Shown piece after piece: positions 1 to 9,418 of a DNA stretch of 64,000 bases. Made by a program: the position numbers and the translations under genes. Positions within the stretch are counted from its first letter, which is position 1. Each line of letters opens with the position of its first letter. The notes under the pieces were generated by a model. The model searched no databases. It was not told where the DNA came from and saw nothing but the letters and a program-made list of their open reading frames with translations. The stretch spans positions 124,001 to 188,000 of the forward strand of contig NZ_CAJXTC010000004.1 of the NCBI RefSeq assembly GCF_913060805.1. The letters run 5' to 3'. The DNA is from an uncultured Draconibacterium sp. GTDB taxonomy: Bacteria > Bacteroidota > Bacteroidia > Bacteroidales > Prolixibacteraceae.

Positions 1-744
1 TAGACCTTCCACACCCTCATTAAATAATTTTTTTGCCAATTGGTGTGCTTCTTTATCGAGTTCTTCAGGGACGGCTCTGACAAAGTCGTATAAACCAAAG
101 AGTGAAAAGATATGCCCGTCTATTACCCTTGTTGGATATTGGGCCACATATTCTTCATAAAATGTTTCTCCTTTTATGCGGCGAATGGCAACTCCTCCTT
201 CTTTTATGTCTTTGGTGAAGGGGATTAAGGCTTTTTTACAGCAATCTAAATATTTGTCTTCGGAGGTGATCTGCCAGGCACGAAGCATTACAGATAAAGC
301 CCTGCTTTGGGCAAAGGCGGATTTCCAAGGGGATGTTATATGGTGCTCTGGTTTTGGAACATCAGTAAGCCAATAGGTTCCTGATTGTTCATTTTCAAAT
401 TTGTTATTAAAAAACCATTCAGCAATTCTAAGAAAATGTGCTCCTTTCTCCTGATTCCCTGATCGTAGCCAAGTATGGTAGACTGATAGAGCGAACTGAC
501 CTATAGAGATTGGATAGTAGTGAAGTTTTTTTTCTTCCACATCAATATAAGTCGTATTTAATGGAATTCCTTCTTCATCAAATTCTGCTATCAGGCGATT
601 GAGTTTCTTCGGATCTTCCTCAAAGAGCAGATAATATTCTCTAAGTTCCGACTCCGTATCGGTGGATATTTTGAGGGACGATTTACTGAAAAGATCTCTT
701 TTCAGTTTTTGTAACATGAAAAATATTTTTTTTATCTTACTCAT
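1..744 (-). CDS. D-glucuronyl C5-epimerase-like protein (3' end cut by window edge)
   Basis: The minus strand is open from ATG at 744 to the window edge (248 codons, no stop), so the C-terminus is missing. The translation has an alpha/alpha-barrel-like pattern: YPISIGQFAL, SPWKSAFAQSRALSVMLRAW and TRVIDGHIFSLFGLYD. These resemble the C-terminal domain of D-glucuronyl C5-epimerase, the heparan/alginate-type uronate epimerase fold. The start follows directly on the stop of the upstream glycosyltransferase (TAA at 747-745, ATG at 744), which implies translational coupling; a second in-frame ATG lies at 717. It is the last visible gene of a minus-strand glycan operon. Family is fairly sure; substrate is unknown. 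Confidence 0.75.
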   Translation of the reverse strand, partial: MSKIKKIFFMLQKLKRDLFSKSSLKISTDTESELREYYLLFEEDPKKLNRLIAEFDEEGIPLNTTYIDVEEKKLHYYPISIGQFALSVYHTWLRSGNQEKGAHFLRIAEWFFNNKFENEQSGTYWLTDVPKPEHHITSPWKSAFAQSRALSVMLRAWQITSEDKYLDCCKKALIPFTKDIKEGGVAIRRIKGETFYEEYVAQYPTRVIDGHIFSLFGLYDFVRAVPEELDKEAHQLAKKLFNEGVEGL

Positions 745-2010
745 TTAAACAGAAGTGTTGAAAATTGTTGCCAACTCTTTGGTTATGTGTTTTCTGGAGT
801 ATTGTAGGATTTCATCTGTACTGGGATCATGTCCACCATGTCTTTTCCATAATTTAATTCGTTCAATCAATATTTCTAACAAGTTGGCTTCATAATTAAA
901 TGTCAGGCCTGCATTACATTTTTCCAAAATGCTATTTATGTCATTGTTCGTTGGAGCTAAAGCCAAAATAAAATTGTTTGTGGCTAAATATTCGAACAAT
1001 TTACCAGTAATAATTCCTTCACTTTTTCGGGGAATTAATAGTAATAATAGCTCAGAATTAATAATTTTATTTATGGCCTCTGAATGAGGGATATAATTGT
1101 AAAAGTTTGTATTTGCACCATGTGAATCGGAACTCTTTTTAACTTCGTCGTCGAACTTACCATAAAAATTAATGTCTAATAATTGTTTGTATTTATTTGG
1201 GAGCTGTTCTACTGCTTTAAAAAAATTTTCAGGATTCTGTGAATTGGAGATACTGCCAACATATGTTATTCTAAATTTCTTGGAAGCAGCAGTATTTTTT
1301 GGGAAAAAATCACTCTCGTCAAATCCGTTAAAGATAAGATGAAATGATTTTGTTTTTTGTTTATCAAGAAGACTTGCACAACCTTTCCCAACAGTTATGA
1401 GTTCATCCGCAGATGACAATATTTTTTTTTCAAGTTTAAGATTATACTTCTGCAAAACTTCTAACCTTGGCAGTTCTTTATCCCAGAAAGCATCAGTCCA
1501 GGGATCACGGAAATCAGCCACCCATTTTATACCTGTCTTTTTCTTTAATTTATGGCCGATTAGCTGCAGAGAATGTGGAGGTGAAGATGTAAAGATCAGG
1601 TCTGGTTTTTCTTCTTTTATTATCTTTAGTCCCTGTTTAACAGCAGCACGATTCCAACCTTTTCTTGCATCCGGTATAAAAAAGTTGGCGCGAATCCATT
1701 TTGTGAGTTTAAAGCCAAGTCCGCCATCTTTTTTTGTGAGCTCAAAAGAACTGATTTCTCTTTTCCCGCCTTTTAATTTTTTGTATAAATCCAACGCAGA
1801 AAAGGAACCTGCTTTGTAAATCTTAATACCTTTTGGTATATCTTTTTGTAAAGATGCATCGATGGCGTGAAAGTCGCCATTATCAATCGTTAGAATAATT
1901 GGTTCCCACCCGAACTCAGGCAGGTACTTGGCAAATTTAAGTACCCGTTGTACACCAGGCCCTCCTGCAGGAGGCCAGTAATAGGTTATTATGAGGACTT
2001 TCTTATTCAT
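745..2010 (-). CDS. Glycosyltransferase family 4-like protein
   Basis: 421 aa. The N-terminus YYWPPAGGPGVQRVLKFAKY is the GT-B acceptor-side motif typical of WbuB-like GT4 enzymes. The C-terminal half carries the donor-binding Rossmann fold (FRITYVGSIS, then SEGIITGKLFEYLATNN with the conserved E). It probably transfers a sugar from a nucleotide donor at the cytoplasmic face during surface-glycan assembly. It lies 72 bases downstream of the GT2 gene and abuts the epimerase-like gene, so the three look co-transcribed. Exact sugar and linkage cannot be read. Confidence 0.88.
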   Translation of the reverse strand: MNKKVLIITYYWPPAGGPGVQRVLKFAKYLPEFGWEPIILTIDNGDFHAIDASLQKDIPKGIKIYKAGSFSALDLYKKLKGGKREISSFELTKKDGGLGFKLTKWIRANFFIPDARKGWNRAAVKQGLKIIKEEKPDLIFTSSPPHSLQLIGHKLKKKTGIKWVADFRDPWTDAFWDKELPRLEVLQKYNLKLEKKILSSADELITVGKGCASLLDKQKTKSFHLIFNGFDESDFFPKNTAASKKFRITYVGSISNSQNPENFFKAVEQLPNKYKQLLDINFYGKFDDEVKKSSDSHGANTNFYNYIPHSEAINKIINSELLLLLIPRKSEGIITGKLFEYLATNNFILALAPTNNDINSILEKCNAGLTFNYEANLLEILIERIKLWKRHGGHDPSTDEILQYSRKHITKELATIFNTSV

Positions 2011-2082
2011 CTCTAGACATTGGATTCTCGATAATGGCTTTTTTTCAGTTACTGTTTACTGGTACCAATCTTTGTGTCTTTC

Positions 2083-3132
2083 TTACCTGCTTTCCAGGTT
2101 TTTCTTACTGTAGTAGTTTTTCACAAAACCCTCAGCTTCCTTTCTTCCTAACACTTTGGTTTGCCATAGTGCTTTTAATAATCCAAGGCCGTATGCAAAT
2201 ACCTGAATGTTTAAAGTGACCGGAGAAAGTAATGCGGCTTTTATATTTTTGTAGCGTATTAACGATTCTGCAATTGCCCATAGTGTTATTAAGAAATAAC
2301 CGATAGCTGTTAGTACCCAAAGGAATTTTCCGGGAGTTGGAAAAAAAATTGTGAATACTAATAGCAAAATCAGTCCAAGTACGACCATAGCCGGTAATAG
2401 GTGTACCGGTTTCAACATTGAAGGATGTGCATTTGCAAGATTTATCCGTGCTACTCCCCAGTTAAAAATCTGACGATAAAATTTAGACAGACTTGTTCTT
2501 CGTTTATGATATACAAAGGCATCTGTAATTAGTCCTACGTGGTAACCCGCGTCGTAAATACGTTGCGAAAAATCCATGTCCTGTCCGTGGCGGAGTTTGT
2601 TCATGCCTCCGATATCCTCAAAAACTTTCCGGTGTATACCCATATTAAAACTACGGGGATAAAACTTACCTACGCTTTTCTTTTGCCCACGAGTACCACC
2701 GGTTCCCAACTTTGAGGTCATGGAATAGGTAATCGCTTTCAAAAGTGGGCTAAATGATTCGTGGCAGGTATCGGGGCCACCGAAAGCTTCATAGCCATTT
2801 TTTTCAACATCACTGTCGATAGTACGTAACCATTGAGGAGGAAACATGCAGTCGGAATCCACAAAAATAAAGTACTCTCCACCGGCATTTCGCATGCCAT
2901 TATTTCGGGCTTCACCAGGGCCCATGTTTTCCTGATAGATAGCTCTGGTCTGGAGGCCGCTAACCGACTTATAATTTTCAATGAATTCCCGAAAGTCGTC
3001 GATAGATCCGTCATCGACAAACAGAAATTCGAATTTTTCGCGTTCAAAATCAAGTTTTTCTGCACTTTCAAGAAGCTCTTTAACTTCCCCAATGCGGTTG
3101 TAAACAGCAATTATTATCGTATACTTTAACAT
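2083..3132 (-). CDS. Glycosyltransferase family 2 with C-terminal membrane segments
   Basis: 349 aa. N-terminal GT-A fold: TIIIAVYNRIGEVKELLESA, a DDGS motif, then FVDSD as the metal-binding DxD-type motif, followed by RKVFEDIGGMN and GQDMDFSQRI (ED-type acceptor region). Two hydrophobic segments at about residues 245-285 anchor it in the membrane, as in many processive or polyprenyl-linked GT2 enzymes. It begins 4 bases after the stop of the YfhO-type gene, so the two are tightly coupled. Likely role: sugar addition to a lipid-linked intermediate. Confidence 0.88.
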   Translation of the reverse strand: MLKYTIIIAVYNRIGEVKELLESAEKLDFEREKFEFLFVDDGSIDDFREFIENYKSVSGLQTRAIYQENMGPGEARNNGMRNAGGEYFIFVDSDCMFPPQWLRTIDSDVEKNGYEAFGGPDTCHESFSPLLKAITYSMTSKLGTGGTRGQKKSVGKFYPRSFNMGIHRKVFEDIGGMNKLRHGQDMDFSQRIYDAGYHVGLITDAFVYHKRRTSLSKFYRQIFNWGVARINLANAHPSMLKPVHLLPAMVVLGLILLLVFTIFFPTPGKFLWVLTAIGYFLITLWAIAESLIRYKNIKAALLSPVTLNIQVFAYGLGLLKALWQTKVLGRKEAEGFVKNYYSKKNLESR

Positions 3133-3136
3133 TGTA

Positions 3137-5719
3137 TTATGCTTGTTTCGGTACCTTTTTATTTTTTATTAATTCCGAATAGACAGAGTAGCCGACCAGT
3201 AATAGAATCAGCCCAATAATTAGATAATAAAAAATCATTGACAAAGAGTTTGCCTTTGAATAGTAAGGTGGATTAAAAATAAACTCTATTTTATGCTCCC
3301 CTTCTGGTATAACCATTGACCTTAAAGTGTAGTTGCCTTCCATATAGGTAGTCGGTTCTCCATCTATTAAAACCGTCCAGTCAGGATAATACACCTCAGA
3401 GAAAACAGCCAGGCGTTTCCCTAAAGCATTGGTTTTATATGAAACATAATCGGCATCAATGGATGTTAATTGTATAACGTCTTCTTCAGATGGATCACTA
3501 AAATTTAAGACGTTCGGTTTCTCTTTTTCGTTCAACACAACTTGCTTCGCTGCATCAAAGTTGTTTAAGGCTGCAATTTCTTCATCAGCATTTTTTGCCC
3601 ATATAACAGAATCAACAAACCAGGCTGGTCCCAGCACGCTAGGATTCACCTGTAATCCATTTTGTGTGATAAAATATTTTGTGTTTAGCATGTTCAGTAC
3701 TTGCATGTTCCCGCTGGAAATATGACGTTCAATTAAATCCTGGTAACGTCGAAGCTTGGCCGGACTATACCCTCCAATTGAGCGGTGCGACCCGGATGCC
3801 TTATTATCCTGAAAAGATGAAGTTGTTAAGTCATAAACTCTGTAGAATGTATTTTTCTGAATTACATATTTTTGAATATCTTCCTTTTCATAGTCCGTCT
3901 TGGGTTGGAATTTCTGATAAGCTTCATTTATTTTTTGATCCAATCCCGGATTTTCTCTGATTTCTTGTGCAAAAATTTGTTTGTCTATATCTGAGAGTTT
4001 GTATTCTTGTTCTATTAGATTTTGGCGGGTAAAATCATCTTTATTAACATAGCGTTGGCCGATTGTCCATACATCAATAAGGGCAAGAATACCAATTATT
4101 GCAATCAAAATCGGAGTTTTAATTTTCTTTATTTTAAACAGGTATAATGTGCTCAAGGAGGCGGCTGCAAAAAATGTAGTTCTTAAAAATTCTGTTCTGA
4201 AAACAGAAATTCTGAGGTTTTTAAGTGCATTTATTATAGGGTCTATTTGTCCTGCACCGGCTTGTGCCCGATAATTATCGAACATTGCTATTTCTGCATC
4301 ATTAATATAACGATTGAATAGGTTTGGGAAAAGGATATTCAGCAATAAGAAAGCGATAAAACCTAATCCTGCAGCCATATAAAGTGGAAGCGCCTTTTTC
4401 CCGATTTTTATTTTTGAATCAAGATTGAGTAATTCAGGCTTTTTTATGATCTCAGACAGTGACCAAAAGGCAAAAAATGTAATAAAGATTACCGCAACTG
4501 CAAGAATTGAAACCGGAGTACGGAATTTGTTGTAAAGAGGGACATAGTCAATAAACAGATCCGTAAAAACCGAAAAATATTTCCCCCATGAAAGGAATAT
4601 AAAAAGTATAACAGAAATTAAAATACCCTGTTTCAATGGACCCTTTATTACGAAAAGTCCAACGATGAACAGGAACACGATCACGGCTCCTGCAGTATTT
4701 GGGCCTCCGCTGCTTCCCTGATCCCCCCAATATTGATTCATATTTCCAATAGTTTCCTTTAGGCGAGGATCGACATTCTTTAATAAATCACGATTTTGTT
4801 TTACATATGCGGCTGCTCCTCCCTTCACGTTTGGAGCAAATAACATCATACTTTCTGTGCGACCACTGCTCCATGCATTGATGTAGTCTCGATCCAATCC
4901 CGACTCAGTCCGAATGTGTTCTTTCCCAACGGTTAATTCACTCTTCCCTCGTATAGATTGTTTGTTATATCTATAGAGATTGGAAAGTTTCGAGTAGTTC
5001 GGACCAATGGCAACTAATGCAGCCACAATAAGCAATCCGGATGCTTTGGCAAAATCGATAAATCTTTTCTCCTTCAGGTGATGATATAACTCAACCAGAG
5101 CAACACAAACAAGTCCTAAAAGGAAATAATAGCTCATTTGTATATGATCGTGCGCAATTTGATGGGCCAGAAAAAAAGCAGTCAACACAAAACCAAGAAG
5201 GTATTTCTTTTGGTAAGTTAGCAGAACACCTGCTAAAACAGGTGCGATAAAAGCAATGGTCCTTACTTTTTTAAAGTGACCAGCATTAATTATAATTAAA
5301 TTGTAGGATGTTAATCCAAATGCGAGTGCTCCTGCTAGTGCGAGCCATGGATTTACACGAAATGCAATCAGCATAATATAAAATCCCAGCATATACCAGA
5401 TAAGAAATGTAACTTCTGATGGAAAGCCAAGTCTTTGGGGAACACTAAACATTTTTTTAAGTTTATTAGAGCTCTTATATGCGGCACCAATAAAATCTGG
5501 CATACCCGAAAACTTCGCATTTGTCCATAAAATACTTTTACCTTCGTATTTTTGGTATTCAATTTTGTCCCTGACACCACCGCGGCTTTTAACAATATCG
5601 TCTTGACGTAATGATTTACCTTCGAATGCCGGCGAAAAATAAACCGAAGAAACAATCATTATGGCTAGTATGGCAATAATATGTGGTGTTAGGTTTCTCA
5701 GAATTGATTTAATATCCAT
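3137..5719 (-). CDS. YfhO-type multi-spanning membrane protein
   Basis: 860 aa with about a dozen hydrophobic segments in the first 560 residues and a soluble C-terminal domain (DFTRQNLIEQEYKLSD to FIFNPPYYSKANSL) before a last membrane helix pair. This layout and the motifs FRTPVSILAV and RRYQDLIERHI fit the bacterial YfhO family, large GT-C-like membrane proteins linked to glycosylation of envelope polymers. First gene of the minus-strand operon with GT2, GT4 and the epimerase-like protein; a long hairpin at 5752-5788 separates it from glyS. Function within the glycan pathway is inferred from neighbours. Confidence 0.82.
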   Translation of the reverse strand: MDIKSILRNLTPHIIAILAIMIVSSVYFSPAFEGKSLRQDDIVKSRGGVRDKIEYQKYEGKSILWTNAKFSGMPDFIGAAYKSSNKLKKMFSVPQRLGFPSEVTFLIWYMLGFYIMLIAFRVNPWLALAGALAFGLTSYNLIIINAGHFKKVRTIAFIAPVLAGVLLTYQKKYLLGFVLTAFFLAHQIAHDHIQMSYYFLLGLVCVALVELYHHLKEKRFIDFAKASGLLIVAALVAIGPNYSKLSNLYRYNKQSIRGKSELTVGKEHIRTESGLDRDYINAWSSGRTESMMLFAPNVKGGAAAYVKQNRDLLKNVDPRLKETIGNMNQYWGDQGSSGGPNTAGAVIVFLFIVGLFVIKGPLKQGILISVILFIFLSWGKYFSVFTDLFIDYVPLYNKFRTPVSILAVAVIFITFFAFWSLSEIIKKPELLNLDSKIKIGKKALPLYMAAGLGFIAFLLLNILFPNLFNRYINDAEIAMFDNYRAQAGAGQIDPIINALKNLRISVFRTEFLRTTFFAAASLSTLYLFKIKKIKTPILIAIIGILALIDVWTIGQRYVNKDDFTRQNLIEQEYKLSDIDKQIFAQEIRENPGLDQKINEAYQKFQPKTDYEKEDIQKYVIQKNTFYRVYDLTTSSFQDNKASGSHRSIGGYSPAKLRRYQDLIERHISSGNMQVLNMLNTKYFITQNGLQVNPSVLGPAWFVDSVIWAKNADEEIAALNNFDAAKQVVLNEKEKPNVLNFSDPSEEDVIQLTSIDADYVSYKTNALGKRLAVFSEVYYPDWTVLIDGEPTTYMEGNYTLRSMVIPEGEHKIEFIFNPPYYSKANSLSMIFYYLIIGLILLLVGYSVYSELIKNKKVPKQA

Positions 5720-5751
5720 TATATTCGGAATTTTGGTTCGTTATGATAAAA

Positions 5752-5788
5752 AATATGTGATAAAATTGCACAAATTTTATCACATATT
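5752..5788 (-). terminator. Hairpin terminator downstream of glyS
   Basis: Perfect 16-bp arms AATATGTGATAAAATT (5752-5767) and AATTTTATCACATATT (5773-5788) with a 5-base loop. Reading on the minus strand the stem is followed by a short T run, as expected for termination after glyS. It is AT-rich and could also slow transcripts from the opposite side. Confidence 0.7.
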
Positions 5789-5821
5789 ATAATTTGGGAT
5801 TATAGTATTGACCGAATGTTC

Positions 5822-7357
5822 TTACAACCTCCCAAACAACCCTTTATAACTCACCGCTTCGCCAATAATTTTACCCAAATCGGCAATGGCAACACGTTCC
5901 TGTTGCATGGTGTCGCGGTAGCGGATGGTAACAGTGTTATCTTCGTTAGTTTGATGATCGACAGTTACGCAGAACGGAGTACCAATGGCATCCTGACGGC
6001 GGTAACGTTTACCGATCGAATCTTTTTCGTCGTACTGACAGTTGAAATCAAATTTCAGGTCGTCGATAATTTCGCGGGCTTTTTCCGGCAGACCGTCTTT
6101 TTTCACCAGCGGCATAACGGCTAGCTTAACAGGAGCCAGTACCGGAGGTAATTTTAGTACCACACGAGTATCTTTTTCCAGTTGATCTTCACAATAACTT
6201 GCAGAAACTACCTGAAGGAACATGCGGTCGACACCAATCGATGTTTCAACAACAAAAGGCACGTATGATTCGCCCAGTTCCGGATCGTAATAGCGAATTT
6301 TTTTACCTGAATATTCTTCGTGTTGCGATAAATCGAAATCGGTACGCGAGTGAATACCTTCCACTTCTTTAAAGCCGAATGGGAATTTATATTCAACGTC
6401 AACAGCGGCGTTGGCGTAATGAGCCAGCTTTTCGTGCTCGTGGAAACGATAGTTGTCATCGCCAAAACCAAGTGCACGGTGCCATTTCATACGTGTTGTT
6501 TTCCATTTTTCGAACCAGTCGAGCTCGGTGCCGGGGCGAACAAAGAATTGCATTTCCATTTGTTCGAACTCGCGCATACGGAAAATAAACTGACGTGCCA
6601 CAATCTCGTTACGGAAAGCTTTACCAATTTGTGCAATACCAAACGGAATCTTCATACGTCCGGTTTTTTGCACGTTCAGGTAGTTTACAAAAATTCCTTG
6701 TGCAGTTTCGGGGCGAAGGAAAATTTTTGAAGCGCCTTCGGCTGTCGATCCCATTTCGGTTGAAAACATCAGGTTGAACTGACGTACATCAGTCCAGTTT
6801 CGTGAGCCTGAAATCGGGCAAACAATACCTTCGTCTTCAATTATCTTTTTTAATTCTGCAAGGTCGTTATCGTTCAGTGCATCTGAAAAACGAGTGTGCA
6901 GGTTATTCCATTTTTCCTGGTTGGCTAGTACTCGAGGATTGGTTTCGCGGAATTGTTTTTCATCAAAAGATTCGCCAAAACGTTTGGCTGCCTTTTTAAC
7001 TTCCTTGTTCATTTTCTCCTCGTACTTCGCCAGCTGGTCTTCAATAAGTACGTCGGCACGGTAGCGTTTTTTCGAGTCTTTGTTGTCGATTAACGGATCG
7101 TTAAAAGCATCAACGTGACCCGATGCTTTCCAGATTGTGGGGTGCATAAAAATGGCTGAATCCAAACCAACCACATTTTCGTGCAACTTAACCATGCTGT
7201 CCCACCAGTATTTTTTGATGTTGTTTTTCAGTTCAACACCCATTTGTCCGTAATCGTAAACTGCTCCAAGCCCGTCGTAAATCTCGCTCGATTGAAATAC
7301 ATAACCGTATTCTTTGCAGTGTGCTACCAGTTTCTTGAAAATATCTTCTTGTGCCAT
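5822..7357 (-). CDS. glyS: Glycine--tRNA ligase, single-chain class II type
   Basis: 511 aa, the usual length of the homodimeric (eukaryote/archaeal-like) bacterial form. It charges tRNA-Gly with glycine. The N-terminus has FQSSEIYDGLGAVYDYGQMG, motif 2 is GKAFRNEIVARQFIFRMREF, motif 3 is in VVETSIGVDRMFLQV, and the C-terminal 110 residues form the anticodon-binding domain (LAPVKLAVMPLV, RYRRQDAIGTPFCVTVD). A TATTTTTG -7 element at 7392-7385 sits about 30 bases upstream of the ATG. The hairpin at 5752-5788 ends the transcript, so it is monocistronic. Confidence 0.97.
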   Translation of the reverse strand: MAQEDIFKKLVAHCKEYGYVFQSSEIYDGLGAVYDYGQMGVELKNNIKKYWWDSMVKLHENVVGLDSAIFMHPTIWKASGHVDAFNDPLIDNKDSKKRYRADVLIEDQLAKYEEKMNKEVKKAAKRFGESFDEKQFRETNPRVLANQEKWNNLHTRFSDALNDNDLAELKKIIEDEGIVCPISGSRNWTDVRQFNLMFSTEMGSTAEGASKIFLRPETAQGIFVNYLNVQKTGRMKIPFGIAQIGKAFRNEIVARQFIFRMREFEQMEMQFFVRPGTELDWFEKWKTTRMKWHRALGFGDDNYRFHEHEKLAHYANAAVDVEYKFPFGFKEVEGIHSRTDFDLSQHEEYSGKKIRYYDPELGESYVPFVVETSIGVDRMFLQVVSASYCEDQLEKDTRVVLKLPPVLAPVKLAVMPLVKKDGLPEKAREIIDDLKFDFNCQYDEKDSIGKRYRRQDAIGTPFCVTVDHQTNEDNTVTIRYRDTMQQERVAIADLGKIIGEAVSYKGLFGRL

Positions 7358-7384
7358 CTAACTATAATTTCTGAATTGTGACCG

Positions 7385-7392
7385 CAAAAATA
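7385..7392 (-). promoter_or_regulatory. Promoter -7 element of glyS
   Basis: On the minus strand reads TATTTTTG, matching the Bacteroidota consensus TAnnTTTG. The -33 TTG is not obvious at the ideal spacing. The start codon is at 7357, giving a leader of about 20 bases. Confidence 0.5.
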
Positions 7393-7419
7393 GGATAAAA
7401 TTCTAAAGTACAGGGGAGA

Positions 7420-7605
7420 GTGCTTAAAGATTAAGGATTAGTGCTTAAAGATTAATAAGAAGAGATTGAGGCAAGACTGAGAGCACTGAGACTGTGAGAT
7501 GGCTGAATTGTAAATCTGAAAACGGTGCTTTGGAAATTGAGACTGATAGTTGGCAATTAGTTATAATATGTAGAAGATCTCTCCTCGTTCCTCGTTGAGA
7601 TGACA
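7420..7605. repeat. Intergenic repeat debris upstream of glyS
   Basis: GTGCTTAAAGATTAA occurs twice in direct orientation (7420-7434 and 7441-7455). Further on, 7566-7601 reads as clipped remnants of a hairpin-forming element (AGATCTCTCCTCG then GTTGAGATGACAG), resembling the intact element at 22243-22309. No open frame of interest is present between 7358 and 7651. Confidence 0.4.
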
Positions 7606-7651
7606 GAAACTTTTGACATTTTGCCTTTCCACTTTTTCCTTTTGCCTTGTT

Positions 7652-7930
7652 TTAATCTACTTCTTCAAAATCAACATATTCGCCATTGTCCTGGCCGTTG
7701 TTCCTCCGGTTTGAGCGCTGATTTTCAACAGTAACTTCGCCTTCGGGGCGTTTTGGTTGCTGCTGTTGTTGTTGTTCGCGCATTTTTTGCTGCATATTTT
7801 TTATGCCTTTATCAATGAGTTTCGGGAAAAGATAACGTTTGAGAAATCTAATCCCAAAATAGATAATTGCAATTATTAAGATTGTTCGGAAGAGGCCAGG
7901 ACCGAAATATAGTGTAATAAATAAAGTCAT
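7652..7930 (-). CDS. DUF4834 family small membrane protein
   Basis: 92 aa. One hydrophobic segment at about residues 5-28, then a basic stretch and a Gln-rich low-complexity tract (QQQQQQ), an acidic C-terminus ending VDFEEVD. This is the pattern of the Bacteroidota DUF4834 family, of unknown function. Its ATG lies 8 bases after the stop of the DUF5723 gene, so the pair is probably co-transcribed. Confidence 0.8.
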   Translation of the reverse strand: MTLFITLYFGPGLFRTILIIAIIYFGIRFLKRYLFPKLIDKGIKNMQQKMREQQQQQQPKRPEGEVTVENQRSNRRNNGQDNGEYVDFEEVD

Positions 7931-7938
7931 ATCAAAAA

Positions 7939-9315
7939 CTATTTTGGCTGCGTGGAAAATAATAAGTTTACACCAAAGCGCAAATTTAAATTTTTTGCTT
8001 TAGATGGTTGCACCAGCTTGGCAATATTATTGGTTGCCAGGTAAAGTTGTACCCCTCGGGCGGTGTAACTGCATGCAAAACCGGGTAAAACTTGCTCTAA
8101 ATTATACAGGTTTAATCCACTGCTTAGCTCGAAACGGGTTCCTAGAAATATATTGAAATAGGCCGATAAATAATTATTTGCTTCTCCGTCGTAGTAGGTC
8201 AGGTTGTCGGAAAAATTCAGCTTCATCCTTTCGTTTAGCTGATGGGTTGCCATCAGGTTTAATTTTACCGGCAGCAGTTCGTACTGGCGTTGGGTAACAG
8301 TTTTTGCTGATGTAATATAAGGCAATGAATCTGACAATGCCAATAAAGCGTCTCTGGGTTCTAAATAGTATGGTGCATCCGAATTCGAAGACTGGTAAAG
8401 GTTTCTTTCAGTATAATCGATCGTTCCGGACAAAGTATTATCAGAAACCCGGGATTTTAGTGTCGTAAATCCCAGATCGGCAATAGCAAATGCAATGGTA
8501 GTTTGTTTGTTTAACTCATACTCAAAACCCAAATCGATACCAGCTCCCATATTTCTGAATTTAAAGAAATAATCGCCGGCAGTTAGATTGGGTTTAATGC
8601 TTGTTTTCCCTTCTATCGGATTGTGTATAATCTTAATTGGACCCGAAATTCGGTACGTTCCGCTTGGCATAATCTGCAGGAGTTGCCTTTCTTCGTCAGT
8701 TTGAATGGTTATTTTTAGGTTGTCGATGTCGTAAAAATACTGGCCAAACAGCACTTTTGCGCGAACACCTAAGCTTAATTTCTTTGTAACTTGCTTTGCG
8801 TACGAAAATGCCAGTTCTCTGAATAAATGTGTTTTTAACGAAACGGGGCCAAATTCTTCTTCCTGTCCGTAATAAGGAAGAAGTCCCTGATCGATGAAAT
8901 TAAGGATTTCCTGATCGAAATTTCCCGAGACCACTATTCGCTCTGATAAGGATATACCAATAGTACGCTTATCTTTTTTGAGACTAAAATAGAGAAGTGG
9001 CAGCGTGGCCACAGTAGCAATATCGCCGGGTTCATTCAACGATCCATAAAAATGACCAAAACTGTAGTCAAAGTTTTTTGAAAATAAATAATCGGGCGAA
9101 AAATTGGCATTCCATTTAAATGCTCCTCCCGATAACAGTGGCAGGCCGATCACCAGTTTCTCGGTTTTATTATGAAAGGCTGGGTTTGACAGCGACGACT
9201 GACTTACCTCCGACAAAAATTGCACAGGATTTCCGTTTTGTGCTGTTGCGGGCATCCAACAAATTGCAGCAAACAGAATTACGATGAGTCGTATTTTTGT
9301 GGGTAAGTTTTTCAT
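7939..9315 (-). CDS. DUF5723 family outer-membrane beta-barrel protein
   Basis: 458 aa with a cleavable signal peptide (IRLIVILFAAICWMPATAQ). The rest shows alternating beta-strand pattern and ends with an aromatic-containing strand, consistent with an outer-membrane barrel. SLSNPAFHNKTEKLVIGLPLLSG and GAGIDLGFEYELNKQTTIA fit the DUF5723 family of Bacteroidota envelope proteins; function unknown. A TATTTTTG -7 box lies at 9339-9332 on the minus strand. Co-directional with DUF4834 downstream. Confidence 0.8.
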   Translation of the reverse strand: MKNLPTKIRLIVILFAAICWMPATAQNGNPVQFLSEVSQSSLSNPAFHNKTEKLVIGLPLLSGGAFKWNANFSPDYLFSKNFDYSFGHFYGSLNEPGDIATVATLPLLYFSLKKDKRTIGISLSERIVVSGNFDQEILNFIDQGLLPYYGQEEEFGPVSLKTHLFRELAFSYAKQVTKKLSLGVRAKVLFGQYFYDIDNLKITIQTDEERQLLQIMPSGTYRISGPIKIIHNPIEGKTSIKPNLTAGDYFFKFRNMGAGIDLGFEYELNKQTTIAFAIADLGFTTLKSRVSDNTLSGTIDYTERNLYQSSNSDAPYYLEPRDALLALSDSLPYITSAKTVTQRQYELLPVKLNLMATHQLNERMKLNFSDNLTYYDGEANNYLSAYFNIFLGTRFELSSGLNLYNLEQVLPGFACSYTARGVQLYLATNNIAKLVQPSKAKNLNLRFGVNLLFSTQPK

Positions 9316-9331
9316 TCCAGTTAATACAACG

Positions 9332-9339
9332 CAAAAATA
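9332..9339 (-). promoter_or_regulatory. Promoter -7 element of the DUF5723-DUF4834 unit
   Basis: Minus strand TATTTTTG (TAnnTTTG consensus), 17 bases upstream of the ATG at 9315; the -33 element is weak. Confidence 0.45.
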
Positions 9340-9371
9340 TGGTTTCTATTGAATTAGGAAGATTACACGCA

Positions 9372-9398
9372 CAAAAAAAGGCGGAACCTACCGCCTTC
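9372..9398 (-). terminator. Terminator downstream of the first DUF2807 gene
   Basis: AAGGCGG (about 9378-9384) pairs with CCGCCTT (9391-9397) over a 6-base loop; on the minus strand a run of T follows (9379-9372). It ends the DUF2807 transcripts. Confidence 0.75.
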
Positions 9399-9418
9399 TT
9401 TATCTGTATTTTAATTTT

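Noticed and set aside
5752-5788. TGTGA...TCACA halves resembling a CRP operator
   Set aside because: The halves are 19 bases apart inside a 16-bp hairpin, not the 6-base spacing of CRP; a terminator explains it.
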